Source: Mycolicibacterium fluoranthenivorans
GTDB taxonomy: Bacteria; Actinomycetota; Actinomycetes; Mycobacteriales; Mycobacteriaceae
Reading direction: 5' to 3'
DNA: 64,000 nucleotides
Assembly (NCBI RefSeq): GCF_011758805.1
Contig: NZ_JAANOW010000001.1
Location: forward strand, 3,100,001 to 3,164,000
Of this stretch, positions 37,739 to 50,044 are shown one piece after another (position 1 is the stretch's first letter; each line of letters starts with the position of its first letter). The position numbers were made by a program, and so were the translations under genes. Under the pieces are notes generated by a model. It worked only from the letters and a program-made list of their open reading frames with translations. It was not told the DNA's origin and did not search any database.

Positions 37739-38620
37739 ATGAGTTCGTTGAGCGGCAAAGTCGTGTTCATCACCGGAGGTGCCCGCGGTATCGGCGCCGA
37801 GGTGGCCCGCCGGTTACGGGCCAAGGGTGCCCGCCTGGTGCTCACCGACCTCGATGAGGCCCCACTGGCCGAGTTGGCCGCCGAACTCGGCGGCGACACC
37901 CACGTCCTCACCGCCCTGGCCGACGTGCGGGACCTGCCCGCCATGCAACAGGCCGCCGATGCCGCGGTGGCGAAGTTCGGCGGGATCGACATCGTGCTGG
38001 CCAATGCGGGCATCGCGAGCTTCGGATCGGTGCTCCAGGTCGATCCGGAGGCCTTCAAGCGGGTCGTCGAGGTCAACGTGGTCGGGGTGTTCAACACCGT
38101 CCGGGCCACGTTGCCTGCGGTGATCGATCGACGCGGCTACGTCCTGGTGGTGTCCTCGCTGGCGGCGTTCACGTCGTCACCGGGGCTGTCGGCCTACCAC
38201 GCGTCCAAAGCCGGCGCCGAGTACTTCGCCAACACCCTGCGTCTGGAGGTCGCGCACCTCGGCGTGGACGTCGGCTCGGCCCACATGAGCTGGATCGACA
38301 CCCCACTGGTGCAGGACGCCAAGGCGGACCTGTCGGCGTTCCGGGAGATGCTGTCCAAGCTGCCCACCCCGCTGAATCGGACCACCACCGTGGAAGCCTG
38401 CGGCGAGGCGTTCGTGAAAGGTATCGAGGGCCGCCGTAAGCGCATCTACTGCCCGGACTGGGTCGGGGTGTTCCGCTGGATCCGGCCGTTCGTCACCACC
38501 GCGGTGGTCGAACAGCGGATCGGGGCGCTCACCCCGCAGTTGCTGCCCAAGCTGGACGCCGAGGTCGCCGCACTGGGCCGGTCGCTCAGCGCCCGCACCG
38601 AGGCGCTGCAGAAAGACTGA
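37739..38620 (+). CDS. Short-chain dehydrogenase/reductase
   Basis: 293 aa. Rossmann motif TGGARGIGAEVARRL at the N-terminus, NAGIASFG, catalytic Ser in VVSSLAAF and YHASKAGAEYF (YxxxK). The Asp of TDLDE after strand two suggests NAD rather than NADP preference. Substrate unknown; the C-terminal 70 residues include a hydrophobic stretch (RWIRPFVTTAVVEQRIG) that may associate with membranes or lipids. Position equals M. tuberculosis Rv2129c downstream of mshC. Confidence 0.9.
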   Translation: MSSLSGKVVFITGGARGIGAEVARRLRAKGARLVLTDLDEAPLAELAAELGGDTHVLTALADVRDLPAMQQAADAAVAKFGGIDIVLANAGIASFGSVLQVDPEAFKRVVEVNVVGVFNTVRATLPAVIDRRGYVLVVSSLAAFTSSPGLSAYHASKAGAEYFANTLRLEVAHLGVDVGSAHMSWIDTPLVQDAKADLSAFREMLSKLPTPLNRTTTVEACGEAFVKGIEGRRKRIYCPDWVGVFRWIRPFVTTAVVEQRIGALTPQLLPKLDAEVAALGRSLSARTEALQKD

Positions 38621-38644
38621 CGGCCCGGGCTGGTCTGTCGGCCG

Positions 38645-39502
38645 CTACCGGCCGCGTCTGCGCAGGTAGCGCTCGAACTCCGCCGCCAGGGCGTCCCCGT
38701 CGATCTTTCCGAGCGCCTCGTTCATATCCACCTCGGCGTCCCCGCGTTCCTCAAGGGACTGGACGTACTCGGCGATCTCTTCGTCCTCGGCCGTCATCTC
38801 CGTGACCGCCTGCTCCCACTCCTCGGACTGGGTGATCAGATCGCCCAGCGGCACCTCGATGTCGAGAACGTCCTCCACTCGGCGCAGCAGCGCCACGGTG
38901 GCCTTCGGATTGGGCGGCTGCGAGACGTAGTGCGGCACGGCGGCCCAGAACGTGACCGCCGGGATCCCGGCCTGCACACACGCGTCCTGGAACACCCCGG
39001 CGATACCGGTGGGGCCCTCGTACCGGGTCTCCTCCAGGCCGAAGAACTTCGCCGAATCGGACGAGTACGCGGCACCGGACACCGGCACGGGGCGGGTGTG
39101 CGGCGTGTCGGCGAGCAGAGCTCCCAGGATCACGACGGTGTCGACGTTGAGTTTGTCGGCGATCGCCAGCAGCTCGGCGCAGAAGGTGCGCCACCGCATG
39201 TTCGGCTCCACGCCGTGCATCAGCACGATATCGCGGTCGCTGCCGGGCGGGCGGCAGTGTGAGATCCGCATCGACGGCCACACCAGTTCGCGGGTGACGC
39301 CGTCGACCTGACGGATCACCGGGCGATTGACCTGGTAGTCGTAATAGGCCTCGTCATCGATCTCGACGATCGTCTCGGCTTCCCACATCGCGTCCAGGTG
39401 TTCCAGGGCATCGCTGGCGGCATCGCCCGCATCGTTCCAGCCCTCGAAGGCCGCGACGATGATGGTGTTGCGCAGATCGGGCAGGCCATCCGACGGGGTC
39501 AC
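38645..39502 (-). CDS. PAC2 (proteasome assembly chaperone 2-like) family protein
   Basis: 285 aa, GTG start at 39502. Motifs of the family are IIVAAFEGWNDAGDAASDAL, EIDDEAYYDYQVNRP, DIVLMHGVEPNMRWRTF, and LGALLADTPHTRPVPVSG. The C-terminus is acidic and charged, ending AEFERYLRRRGR. Homologous to M. tuberculosis Rv2125. Function in bacteria is unclear. It is convergent with the SDR gene and divergent from the metH remnant. Confidence 0.88.
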   Translation of the reverse strand: MTPSDGLPDLRNTIIVAAFEGWNDAGDAASDALEHLDAMWEAETIVEIDDEAYYDYQVNRPVIRQVDGVTRELVWPSMRISHCRPPGSDRDIVLMHGVEPNMRWRTFCAELLAIADKLNVDTVVILGALLADTPHTRPVPVSGAAYSSDSAKFFGLEETRYEGPTGIAGVFQDACVQAGIPAVTFWAAVPHYVSQPPNPKATVALLRRVEDVLDIEVPLGDLITQSEEWEQAVTEMTAEDEEIAEYVQSLEERGDAEVDMNEALGKIDGDALAAEFERYLRRRGR

Positions 39503-39584
39503 ACCATCAGCGTAAGCCCTGCCAGGTGTGCATGAGCGGCATCGCCCCGCCGTTGAGTTCGGGTGGACCGACTACTCTGTCGAT

Positions 39585-39842
39585 GTGACTGCCCGTGTTG
39601 AACACTCCCATGACACCGACCTGGTCGAGGAGCTCGCGCAGCGTGTCGTGGTGGATGACGGCGCCATGGGTACCCGGTTGCAGGCAACGGACCTCGACCC
39701 CGATGAGGTCGACGATCGCGGGGCCGGCGCCGACGCGAAATACGTTCGGTTGCAGTCTGGTTAAGCAAGTGGCGACGATACTGCCGACAAGATCCGCGCG
39801 CTGTCGCTGCACGGAGCCGCGATTGCCGAGCGAGTCGACGTC
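39585..39842 (+). pseudogene. Remnant of a second (ancestral) metH 5' end
   Basis: From a GTG at 39585 the frame reads VTARVEHSHDTDLVEELAQR then VVVDDGAMGTRLQATDLD, the N-terminus of a homocysteine-binding MetH domain and close to what I recall for M. tuberculosis MetH (DTDLLDVLSQRVMVGDGAMGT). It then jumps to GAGADA, after which homology continues in another frame as NTFGCSL at 39739 and returns as SGDDTADKIRALSLHGAAIA at 39768. An in-frame TAA lies at 39762. So at least one internal deletion and two frameshifts have destroyed it. An intact metH of a different subtype starts 150 bases further on. Confidence 0.8.
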
Positions 39843-39877
39843 GGGCTGGGCGTCCAGACGTCGATCAGGTGACGACG

Positions 39878-39883
39878 TAGACT
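39878..39883 (+). promoter_or_regulatory. Candidate -10 box for the metH transcript
   Basis: TAGACT at 39878-39883 would place the transcription start at about 39889-39890, exactly where the riboswitch begins. No good -35 is visible, which is common in mycobacteria. Confidence 0.45.
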
Positions 39884-39889
39884 TTTCTG

Positions 39890-39968
39890 GTCGAGAGGCG
39901 TTGCAACGGTTATCCGGGGGGCCAGGTTCCCCTGGTAGCCGCCACGCTCGGCAGAGTCAAGGACGCCT
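39890..39968 (+). ncRNA. S-adenosylhomocysteine (SAH) riboswitch
   Basis: Aptamer features read directly: P1 GTCGAG (39890-39895) with CTCGGC (39947-39952); conserved core AGGCGTTGCAACGG right after the 5' strand, matching the SAH motif GxGCGCUGCAACGG; P2 GGTTA (39908-39912) with TAGCC (39936-39940) capped by CCAGG-TTCC-CCTGG; GCCACGCTCGG on the 3' side; and a pseudoknot AGGCGT (39896-39901) with ACGCCT (39963-39968), six perfect pairs. SAH riboswitches are known before metH and ahcY and turn genes on when SAH accumulates. Other ligands (SAM, cobalamin) fit less well. Confidence 0.85.
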
Positions 39969-39982
39969 TCCGTTACGGAAGG
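39966..39982 (+). promoter_or_regulatory. SD-sequestering hairpin of metH (riboswitch expression platform)
   Basis: CCTTCCG (39966-39972), loop TTA, CGGAAGG (39976-39982) is a perfect 7-bp hairpin. Its 3' arm is the metH Shine-Dalgarno (GGAAGGA, 7 bases before the GTG at 39990). The first three bases of its 5' arm are also the end of the riboswitch pseudoknot strand, so aptamer folding and SD occlusion compete. SAH binding would thus free the ribosome site and raise metH translation. Confidence 0.75.
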
Positions 39983-39989
39983 ACTTCAC

Positions 39990-43733
<3,744 letters not shown>

Positions 43734-44417
43734 ATGCGTGCGGTGCTGAGCGCCGTCCTGTTCGATATGGACGGCACCCTGGTCGACAGCGAGAAGCTGT
43801 GGGATGTCGGCATGCACGCGTTGTACGGCCGGATGGGCGGGGTGATGACCGAGGAGTCCCGCGAGGCGACCGTCGGCGGCTCGGCCGAATCGGTGATGCT
43901 GCACACCTACCGGGATCTGGGCCTGGAGCCCGATCCGGCGGCGATCACGATGTCCATCGACTGGCTGCACGCGTATGTGGGCGAGCTGTTCGAGGGTGGG
44001 CTGCCCTGGTGCGACGGTGCCCGCGAACTCCTGGATGCGCTCCACGCGGACGGGATCCCGATGGCCCTGGTCACCAACACCCGTCGTCACCTCACCGAGA
44101 AGGCGCTGGACAGCATTGGCAGGCACTACTTTTCGGTGACTGTCTGCGCCGACGAGGTGCCGCGTGGCAAACCCGCACCCGACCCCTACCGGCGGGCCGC
44201 GCACCTGCTCGGTCTGCCGGCCGAGCACTGCCTGGCCGTCGAGGACTCGATCACCGGAACGGCTGCCGCCGAAGCTGCGGGCTGTCCGGTGTTGGTGGTG
44301 CCCAACGACATTGCGGTGCCGACCAGCCCGCGCCGGCATCTGGTCTCGTCGCTCGTCGACGTCGATGTGGCCACCCTGCGCGATATTCACTCAGGACTCG
44401 CGACCGAAGTGGCCTGA
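43734..44417 (+). CDS. HAD-IA family phosphatase
   Basis: 227 aa; its ATG directly abuts the metH stop, so it is co-transcribed and probably coupled. Motif I VLFDMDGTLVDSEKLW, motif II LVTNTRR, motif III PRGKPAPDPYRRAA and motif IV AVEDSITGTAAAEAAG are all complete. It is of the beta-phosphoglucomutase/phosphoglycolate phosphatase type; the substrate is unknown. Whether it belongs to the imported metH cassette or to the host locus is open. Confidence 0.9.
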   Translation: MRAVLSAVLFDMDGTLVDSEKLWDVGMHALYGRMGGVMTEESREATVGGSAESVMLHTYRDLGLEPDPAAITMSIDWLHAYVGELFEGGLPWCDGARELLDALHADGIPMALVTNTRRHLTEKALDSIGRHYFSVTVCADEVPRGKPAPDPYRRAAHLLGLPAEHCLAVEDSITGTAAAEAAGCPVLVVPNDIAVPTSPRRHLVSSLVDVDVATLRDIHSGLATEVA

Positions 44418-44484
44418 CGCCGGTCCGGTCTGTGCGATGGTGAGAGTTGCACCCATCACGCAATGCCGCGGGGAAGGACTTCTC

Positions 44485-45951
44485 ATGTCTCATGGTCCGG
44501 TAGGGGGAGACGGCCCGTCCGTCTTCGGTGACGAGAAGTTCACGTCGGGTACCAGCGCCGTACGCATCGCCTCGGTGGCGGCCCTGGGCGGTCTGCTGTT
44601 CGGCTACGACAGCGCCGTCATCAACGGCGCCGTGGCGTCCATCTCGCAGGACTTCAACATCGAGGGCCTCACGCTGGGCAACGCGGTCGCCTCGGCGCTG
44701 CTCGGCGCCGCCGTCGGCGCCATGACCGCCGGCCGGATCGCCGACCGCATCGGACGGATCACGGTGATGAAGATCGCCGCGGTGCTGTTCTTCATCAGCG
44801 CCATCGGCACCGGGCTGGCGCCGAGCGTCTGGGTCCTGGTCGTCTTCCGCGTCATCGGCGGTATCGCCGTCGGCATCGCCTCCGTCATCGCGCCCGCCTA
44901 CATCGCCGAGACGTCGCCGCCACGGATTCGAGGCCGACTCGGCTCGCTGCAGCAGCTCGCCATCGTGTCCGGCATCTTCCTGTCGCTGGCCATCGACTAC
45001 GTGCTGGCACAGATCGCCGGTGGCGCCAACGAGACCCTGTGGCTCGGCCTGGATGCCTGGCGCTGGATGTTCCTGGTCATGATGGTGCCTGCCGTCGTCT
45101 ACGGGCTGCTGACGTTCACCATTCCGGAGTCGCCGCGTTATCTCGTTGCCAGCCATAAGATTCCGGAAGCCCGCAAGGTCTTGAGCATGCTGCTGGGCGA
45201 GAAGAACCTCGAGATCACCATCGACCGGATCAAGGAGACGCTGGAACGCGAGGACAAGCCGTCCTGGCGCGACCTGCGCAAGCCGGGCGGCGGCTTCCTC
45301 GGCCTCTACGGCATCGTGTGGGTGGGTCTGGGCCTGTCGATCTTCCAGCAGTTCGTCGGCATCAACGTGATCTTCTACTACTCCAATGTGCTCTGGGAGG
45401 CCGTCGGGTTCTCCGAAGCCGACTCGTTCGTCATCACGGTGATCACCTCGGTGGTCAACATCGTCACCACCCTCATCGCGATCGCACTGGTCGACAAGAT
45501 CGGACGCAAACCGCTGCTGTTGATCGGTTCGACGGGCATGGCGGTCTCGTTGATCACGATGTCGGTCATCTTCGGCACCGCGTCGCTGGACGCGTCGGGC
45601 AAGCCGTACCTGGGCGATGTGGCCGGACCGGTGGCGCTGATCGCCGCCAACGTGTTCGTCATCGCCTTCGGCATGTCATGGGGTCCGGTCGTGTGGGTGC
45701 TGCTCGGTGAGATGTTCCCCAACCGCATCCGCGCGGCGGCACTCGGCTTGGCCGCTGCCGGCCAGTGGGCGGCGAACTGGTTGATCACCGTCTCGTTCCC
45801 GAAGCTCAGCGACCACCTGGGCGTGGCCTACGGGTTCTACGGCCTGTGCGCGGTGCTGTCGTTCTTGTTCGTCTTCCGGTGGGTCCGGGAGACCAAGGGC
45901 GTGTCCCTGGAGGATATGCACGGCGAGGTGTTGCACGGGGCGAAGGGCTAG
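44485..45951 (+). CDS. glcP: Sugar porter family MFS transporter (GlcP-like)
   Basis: 488 aa from the ATG at 44485 with GGAAGGA upstream. About twelve membrane segments. Sugar-porter motifs: [18 protein letters not shown] in the first helix, [70 protein letters not shown] and [10 protein letters not shown]. smegmatis has a glucose:H+ symporter GlcP close to hisE-hisG, which supports the symbol; the substrate is still an inference. Confidence 0.9.
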   Translation: MSHGPVGGDGPSVFGDEKFTSGTSAVRIASVAALGGLLFGYDSAVINGAVASISQDFNIEGLTLGNAVASALLGAAVGAMTAGRIADRIGRITVMKIAAVLFFISAIGTGLAPSVWVLVVFRVIGGIAVGIASVIAPAYIAETSPPRIRGRLGSLQQLAIVSGIFLSLAIDYVLAQIAGGANETLWLGLDAWRWMFLVMMVPAVVYGLLTFTIPESPRYLVASHKIPEARKVLSMLLGEKNLEITIDRIKETLEREDKPSWRDLRKPGGGFLGLYGIVWVGLGLSIFQQFVGINVIFYYSNVLWEAVGFSEADSFVITVITSVVNIVTTLIAIALVDKIGRKPLLLIGSTGMAVSLITMSVIFGTASLDASGKPYLGDVAGPVALIAANVFVIAFGMSWGPVVWVLLGEMFPNRIRAAALGLAAAGQWAANWLITVSFPKLSDHLGVAYGFYGLCAVLSFLFVFRWVRETKGVSLEDMHGEVLHGAKG

Positions 45952-45958
45952 CGAAGCC

Positions 45959-46315
45959 TCACAACAACCGCAGACCGCCGGTGACCGGGTCCAGGCGGTC
46001 GGCGGTATCCGGTCCGATGGCCGCGCAGGTGGGGGTGGGCACCCCGCCGAACTCGGTGCGGCCGGAGTCGACGATGCCGCGGGTGATCAGCCCCGCCGCC
46101 CGGGCCCTGGCCATCACCTCGGAGAGCTCTTCCGCGCTGCCGACTCCGACGCAGATCTTGGTGAAGTGGCTGTTCAGCCACTCGACGACCCGCGGGTCGT
46201 CGAGGTTCTCCACCACCGCGGCAACCGCCGCGTGGGCGCCCTGAGCGACCATCTTGCCCTTGCGCATGTTCAGATCGGTGCGCATCACGATGATCTGTTT
46301 CACGGTGCCCATCAT
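45959..46315 (-). CDS. Peptidyl-tRNA hydrolase 2 (Pth2)-like protein
   Basis: 118 aa from the ATG at 46315; a second ATG follows at 46312. It carries the Pth2 signature [20 protein letters not shown] then GAHAAVAAV, followed by [33 protein letters not shown]. Pth2 releases peptidyl-tRNA; it is the archaeal/eukaryotic form and scattered in bacteria that also have Pth1. It is convergent with glcP and divergent from hisE, with only 30 bases to the hisE start. Confidence 0.85.
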   Translation of the reverse strand: MMGTVKQIIVMRTDLNMRKGKMVAQGAHAAVAAVVENLDDPRVVEWLNSHFTKICVGVGSAEELSEVMARARAAGLITRGIVDSGRTEFGGVPTPTCAAIGPDTADRLDPVTGGLRLL

Positions 46316-46345
46316 GGCCACCCCTGCAAATCGGGTGGCGCACGC

Positions 46346-46627
46346 ATGAAAGAATCGCAGGTCGTGAAGACCTTCGACGGCCTGTTCGCCGAGCTCAGTG
46401 AGAAAGCGCAGACCCGTCCCGCGGGCAGCGGGACCGTGGCCGCGCTGGACGCCGGCGTGCACGGACTCGGCAAGAAGATCCTCGAAGAAGCCGGTGAGGT
46501 CTGGCTGGCCGCCGAGCACGAGAGCGATGCGGCGCTCGCCGAGGAGATCAGCCAGCTGCTGTACTGGACCCAGGTGCTGATGCTGTCCCGCGGTCTCACG
46601 CTCGACGACGTGTACCGGAACCTCTGA
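46346..46627 (+). CDS. hisE: Phosphoribosyl-ATP pyrophosphohydrolase
   Basis: 93 aa from the ATG at 46346, matching the length of mycobacterial HisE; the GTG at 46364 is a less likely start. Landmarks are [38 protein letters not shown] (Glu-rich metal site) and [14 protein letters not shown]. It removes pyrophosphate from PR-ATP; the product goes to HisI (3175). Its stop overlaps the hisG start by one base (TGATG). Confidence 0.95.
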   Translation: MKESQVVKTFDGLFAELSEKAQTRPAGSGTVAALDAGVHGLGKKILEEAGEVWLAAEHESDAALAEEISQLLYWTQVLMLSRGLTLDDVYRNL

Positions 46628-47511
46628 TGACCACTCTTCGCGCACACGGCGCATCGACGACGGATACGCTTCGCGTCGCCGTCCCCAACAAGGGTGCACT
46701 CAGTGAAGCGGCCGCCGAGATCCTGTCGGAGGCGGGCTACCGGCGCCGTACCGATCCCAAGGACCTCACCGTCGTCGACCCGGCGAACAACGTCGAGTTC
46801 TTCTTCCTGCGGCCCAAGGACATCGCCATCTACGTCGGGTCGGGACAGCTCGATCTCGGTATCACCGGCCGGGATCTGGCCGCCGAGTCGGACGCGCCGG
46901 TGCGCGAACGGCTGGCGCTCGGCTTCGGCTCGTCGACCTTCCGCTACGCCGCGCCCAAGGGGCGCGACTGGGCGGTCGAGGAGCTGGCGGGCAAGCGGAT
47001 CGCCACCGCCTACCCGAACCTGGTCCGTAAAGACCTCGCCGACAAGGGGATCGAGGCCACGGTCATTCGCCTCGACGGTGCGGTCGAGATCTCCATCCAA
47101 CTCGGAGTGGCCGACGTCATCGCCGATATCGTCGGTTCCGGGCGCACCCTGGGCCTGCACAATCTGGTCGCTTTCGGCGCGTCGCTGTGTGATTCCGAGG
47201 CGATCCTGATCGAACGCGCCGATACCGAACCGGATCCGGCACGCGATCAGCTGGCCGCCCGCGTGCAGGGCGTGGTGTTCGGACAGCAGTACCTGATGCT
47301 GGACTACGACTGCCCGCGCGCCGTGCTGGACCAAGCCACCGCGGTGACGCCGGGACTGGAGTCACCGACCATCGCACCACTGGCCGACCCGGACTGGGTC
47401 GCGGTCCGGGCGCTGGTGCCGCGGCGCGAGGTCAACTCGATCATGGACCGGCTGGCGGCCATCGGCGCCAAGGCGATCCTGGCTTCTGATATCCGGTTCT
47501 GCCGATTCTGA
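46627..47511 (+). CDS. hisG: ATP phosphoribosyltransferase, long form
   Basis: 294 aa. Catalytic domains [55 protein letters not shown], and the PRPP loop [23 protein letters not shown]. The C-terminal ACT-like domain (about residues 215-290, [20 protein letters not shown]) binds histidine for feedback inhibition, so no HisZ is needed. It catalyses the first step of histidine synthesis and is separated from the main his operon, as in other mycobacteria. Confidence 0.96.
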   Translation: MTTLRAHGASTTDTLRVAVPNKGALSEAAAEILSEAGYRRRTDPKDLTVVDPANNVEFFFLRPKDIAIYVGSGQLDLGITGRDLAAESDAPVRERLALGFGSSTFRYAAPKGRDWAVEELAGKRIATAYPNLVRKDLADKGIEATVIRLDGAVEISIQLGVADVIADIVGSGRTLGLHNLVAFGASLCDSEAILIERADTEPDPARDQLAARVQGVVFGQQYLMLDYDCPRAVLDQATAVTPGLESPTIAPLADPDWVAVRALVPRREVNSIMDRLAAIGAKAILASDIRFCRF

Positions 47512-47554
47512 TTCGCCCGGCCACACCGACACCGAGCGTGTTAGCGTCCCGGGT

Positions 47555-48055
47555 ATGACGGTGGTGGTGGTTCTGCTACTCGCATTGTTGATCGGTGTCG
47601 TCGCCGGGCTCCGGGCACTCACTCCACCCGCGGTGGTGGCCTGGGCCGGCGCGCTGGGCTGGATCTCACTCGACGGCACCTGGGCGCATTGGCTGACCCA
47701 CCCGATCACCCTGACGGTGCTGACCATCCTGCTCGTCGTCGAGCTGGTCACCGATCAGCTGCCGGCCACGCCGAGCCGAAAAGTGCCGCCACAGTTCGGC
47801 GCCCGCTTGCTCACCGGTGGATTCGCCGCGGCGGTCCTGGTGACCGGCGCGATCTACCACGCCAAGACCGGCACCATCGTCTCCGGTGTCGGCGCAGGCA
47901 TCATCGGCGCCGTGCTCGGCACGCTCGGCGGAGCCGAGGCCCGCACCCGGTTGGTGGCTCGCATCGGCGGCCGTGACCTGCCGATCGCCCTGACCGAGGA
48001 CGTGGTGGCCGTGATCGGGGGCTTCGCCGTCGCCGCCGCCGCGTCGCTGCTGTAA
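47555..48055 (+). CDS. DUF4126 family membrane protein
   Basis: 166 aa, ATG at 47555. It is very hydrophobic with about four to five membrane segments: VVVVLLLALLIGVVAGL, WAHWLTHPITLTVLTILLVV, FAAAVLVTGAIYH, VGAGIIGAVLGTLGG and VVAVIGGFAVAAAASLL. It contains LRALTPPAVVAWA, the family's N-terminal signature. Function unknown. It precedes the flavoprotein gene by 15 bases and is likely co-transcribed with it. Confidence 0.85.
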   Translation: MTVVVVLLLALLIGVVAGLRALTPPAVVAWAGALGWISLDGTWAHWLTHPITLTVLTILLVVELVTDQLPATPSRKVPPQFGARLLTGGFAAAVLVTGAIYHAKTGTIVSGVGAGIIGAVLGTLGGAEARTRLVARIGGRDLPIALTEDVVAVIGGFAVAAAASLL

Positions 48056-48070
48056 CGCCGGGACAACGAG

Positions 48071-49450
48071 ATGTCAAGCAACACAGAGTCTTTCGATGCC
48101 ATCATCATCGGGGCAGGTCAGGCGGGCCCGCCCCTGGCGGCCCGGCTGACCGACGCCGGACAGCGGGTCGCCGTGATCGAACGGAAGCTGGTCGGCGGCA
48201 CCTGCGTCAACAACGGGTGCATCCCCACCAAGACGCTGGTGGCCAGCGCACACGCCGCGCACTCGGCGCGCCGCGCCGCCGAATACGGGATCGGCACCGG
48301 TGACGTCAGCGTCGACATGGCGAAAGTGAAGGCCCGCAAGGACAAGATCATGCTCGACGACCGGGCGGGCGTCGAGAGCTGGCTGGAAGGGATGGCCGGC
48401 GCCAGCCTGATCCGGGGGCACGGCCGATTCGTCGATCCCCATACCATCGACGTCGACGGACGGTTGTTGCGCGCCGACCGGTTCTACCTCAATGTCGGTG
48501 GCCGCGCGTCGGTGCCGGACCTGCCCGGCCTCGACGGCATCGACTATCTGACCAATGTCTCCATCCTGGCGCTCGACACCGTGCCCGCGCACCTGGTCGT
48601 CATCGGGGGCAGCTATATCGGGCTGGAGTTCGCGCAGATGTACCGCCGCTTCGGGGCGGAGGTGACGGTCGTCGAACGCGGGCCGCGACTGGCCTCCCGG
48701 GAAGACGAAGACGTCTCGGCGGCCATTCGCGGGATCCTGGAGGCCGAAGGGATCGCGGTACACACCGATGCCACCGATATCCGATTCGAGAAGCGGGACA
48801 CCGGAATTGCGGTGAGCCCGAACGCCGGGACCGAACCCGTCATCGGCAGCCACGTGCTGGTCGCGGTCGGGCGCAGGCCCAACACCGACGACCTCGGCCT
48901 CGAGCACGCCGGCGTCGAGACTGACGCCCGGGGCTATGTCGTCGTCGACGATCAGCTGCGCACCACCGCCGAGCACATCTGGGCGATGGGGGATTGCAAC
49001 GGCAAGGGCGCGTTCACCCACACCTCCTGGAACGACTACGAGATCGTCGCCGCCAACCTGCTCGACAACGATCCGCGCCGGGTCAGCGATCGCATCACCA
49101 CCTACGGCCTGTTCATCGATCCACCGCTGGGACGCGCCGGGCTGACCGTCGAGCAGGTGCGCCGTTCCGGGCGCAAGGCGCTGGTGGGTAAGCGTCCGAT
49201 GACCCGGGTGGGTCGTGCCGTCGAGAAGGGCGAGACCCAGGGCTTCATGAAGGTCGTCGTCGACGCCGACACCAAGGAGATCCTGGGGGTCGCCATCCTC
49301 GGCGTGGGCGGGGACGAGGTGGTGCACCTGGTTCTCGACGTGATGACCGCGAAGCTGCCCTACACCGCGATCTCGCGCACCATGCACATCCATCCCACGG
49401 TCAGCGAGCTGGTGCCGACGATGCTGCAGGAGCTCACGCCGCTGCAGTAG
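48071..49450 (+). CDS. Pyridine nucleotide-disulfide oxidoreductase (mercuric reductase-like)
   Basis: 459 aa. FAD-binding IIGAGQAGPPLAARL, redox-active disulfide in GGTCVNNGCIPTKTLVASA, NAD(P) motif VVIGGSYIGLEFAQMYRRFG, second FAD motif IWAMGDCNGKGAFTH, and dimerisation-domain MHIHPTVSELVPTML with the catalytic His. It lacks the N-terminal heavy-metal domain and C-terminal vicinal Cys pair of true MerA, so it is more likely a general NAD(P)H:disulfide or quinone reductase. Its end overlaps the convergent flavodoxin gene by 17 bases. Confidence 0.9.
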   Translation: MSSNTESFDAIIIGAGQAGPPLAARLTDAGQRVAVIERKLVGGTCVNNGCIPTKTLVASAHAAHSARRAAEYGIGTGDVSVDMAKVKARKDKIMLDDRAGVESWLEGMAGASLIRGHGRFVDPHTIDVDGRLLRADRFYLNVGGRASVPDLPGLDGIDYLTNVSILALDTVPAHLVVIGGSYIGLEFAQMYRRFGAEVTVVERGPRLASREDEDVSAAIRGILEAEGIAVHTDATDIRFEKRDTGIAVSPNAGTEPVIGSHVLVAVGRRPNTDDLGLEHAGVETDARGYVVVDDQLRTTAEHIWAMGDCNGKGAFTHTSWNDYEIVAANLLDNDPRRVSDRITTYGLFIDPPLGRAGLTVEQVRRSGRKALVGKRPMTRVGRAVEKGETQGFMKVVVDADTKEILGVAILGVGGDEVVHLVLDVMTAKLPYTAISRTMHIHPTVSELVPTMLQELTPLQ

Positions 49451-50036
49451 CCGCCCGGCCGGCGAGCAGCTGCGCGGTGACCACCGTGACCCGGTGTCCG
49501 AGGTGTTCGCAGGTGCGCACATCGGCCGGGTGCACCTGATCGGCATTCGCGTCGACATCGGTCTGTGCGCCCGCGCCGAGCCAGAAACCGAGCCGGTTCA
49601 GGTCGTGTTCGCTGCCGCCGGCGCCGTTCCAACCCGGGATCAAACCCAAACTGACCCAATGCATATGGTGTTGGGCTGCAAACACCGACAACGAGATGAG
49701 GGCGGCCACCTTGTCACCGCTCTTCGCGCCGGAATTGGTGAACCCCGCCGCGATCTTGTCTCGCCACAGGCCTTCCATGCAGCGCCGGCCGGTCTGCTCG
49801 GCGAAGGCCTGGAATCCGGCCGAGACGTTACCCATGTAGGTGGGCGTGCCGAAGATGAGGGCGTCGGCGCCGTCGAGGGTGTCCCAGTCGGCCGGCGTCA
49901 ACGCGTCGACGTGCAGGAGACTGACCCGGCCGCCGCCCCGCCGGACCCCGTCGGCGACGGCGTGGGCCAGGGTGGCGGTGTGTCCGAAGCCGGAATGGCA
50001 GGCGATCGCCACCTGCGGGAAGATGTTGGCGGACAT
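49434..50036 (-). CDS. Flavodoxin family (WrbA-like) protein
   Basis: 200 aa from the ATG at 50036, which has a strong CTAGGAGAGG upstream. FMN phosphate loop IACHSGFGHTATLAHAV, GTPTYMGNVSAGFQAF and FTNSGAKSGDK, followed by SLSVFAAQHHMHWVSLG-type NADH:quinone oxidoreductase features. It probably reduces quinones by two electrons. It is the third gene after arsR and the SRPBCC gene on the minus strand and is likely under the same ArsR operator. Confidence 0.88.
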   Translation of the reverse strand: MSANIFPQVAIACHSGFGHTATLAHAVADGVRRGGGRVSLLHVDALTPADWDTLDGADALIFGTPTYMGNVSAGFQAFAEQTGRRCMEGLWRDKIAAGFTNSGAKSGDKVAALISLSVFAAQHHMHWVSLGLIPGWNGAGGSEHDLNRLGFWLGAGAQTDVDANADQVHPADVRTCEHLGHRVTVVTAQLLAGRAATAAA

Positions 50037-50044
50037 GACCTCTC

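Noticed and set aside
39890..39982. Cobalamin or SAM-IV riboswitch at metH
   Set aside because: The conserved cobalamin B12-box and SAM-IV core sequences are not found, whereas P1, core and pseudoknot fit the SAH class closely.
48071..49450. True mercuric reductase of a mer operon
   Set aside because: It lacks the N-terminal metal-binding domain and the C-terminal Cys-Cys pair, and there are no merR or merT genes nearby.
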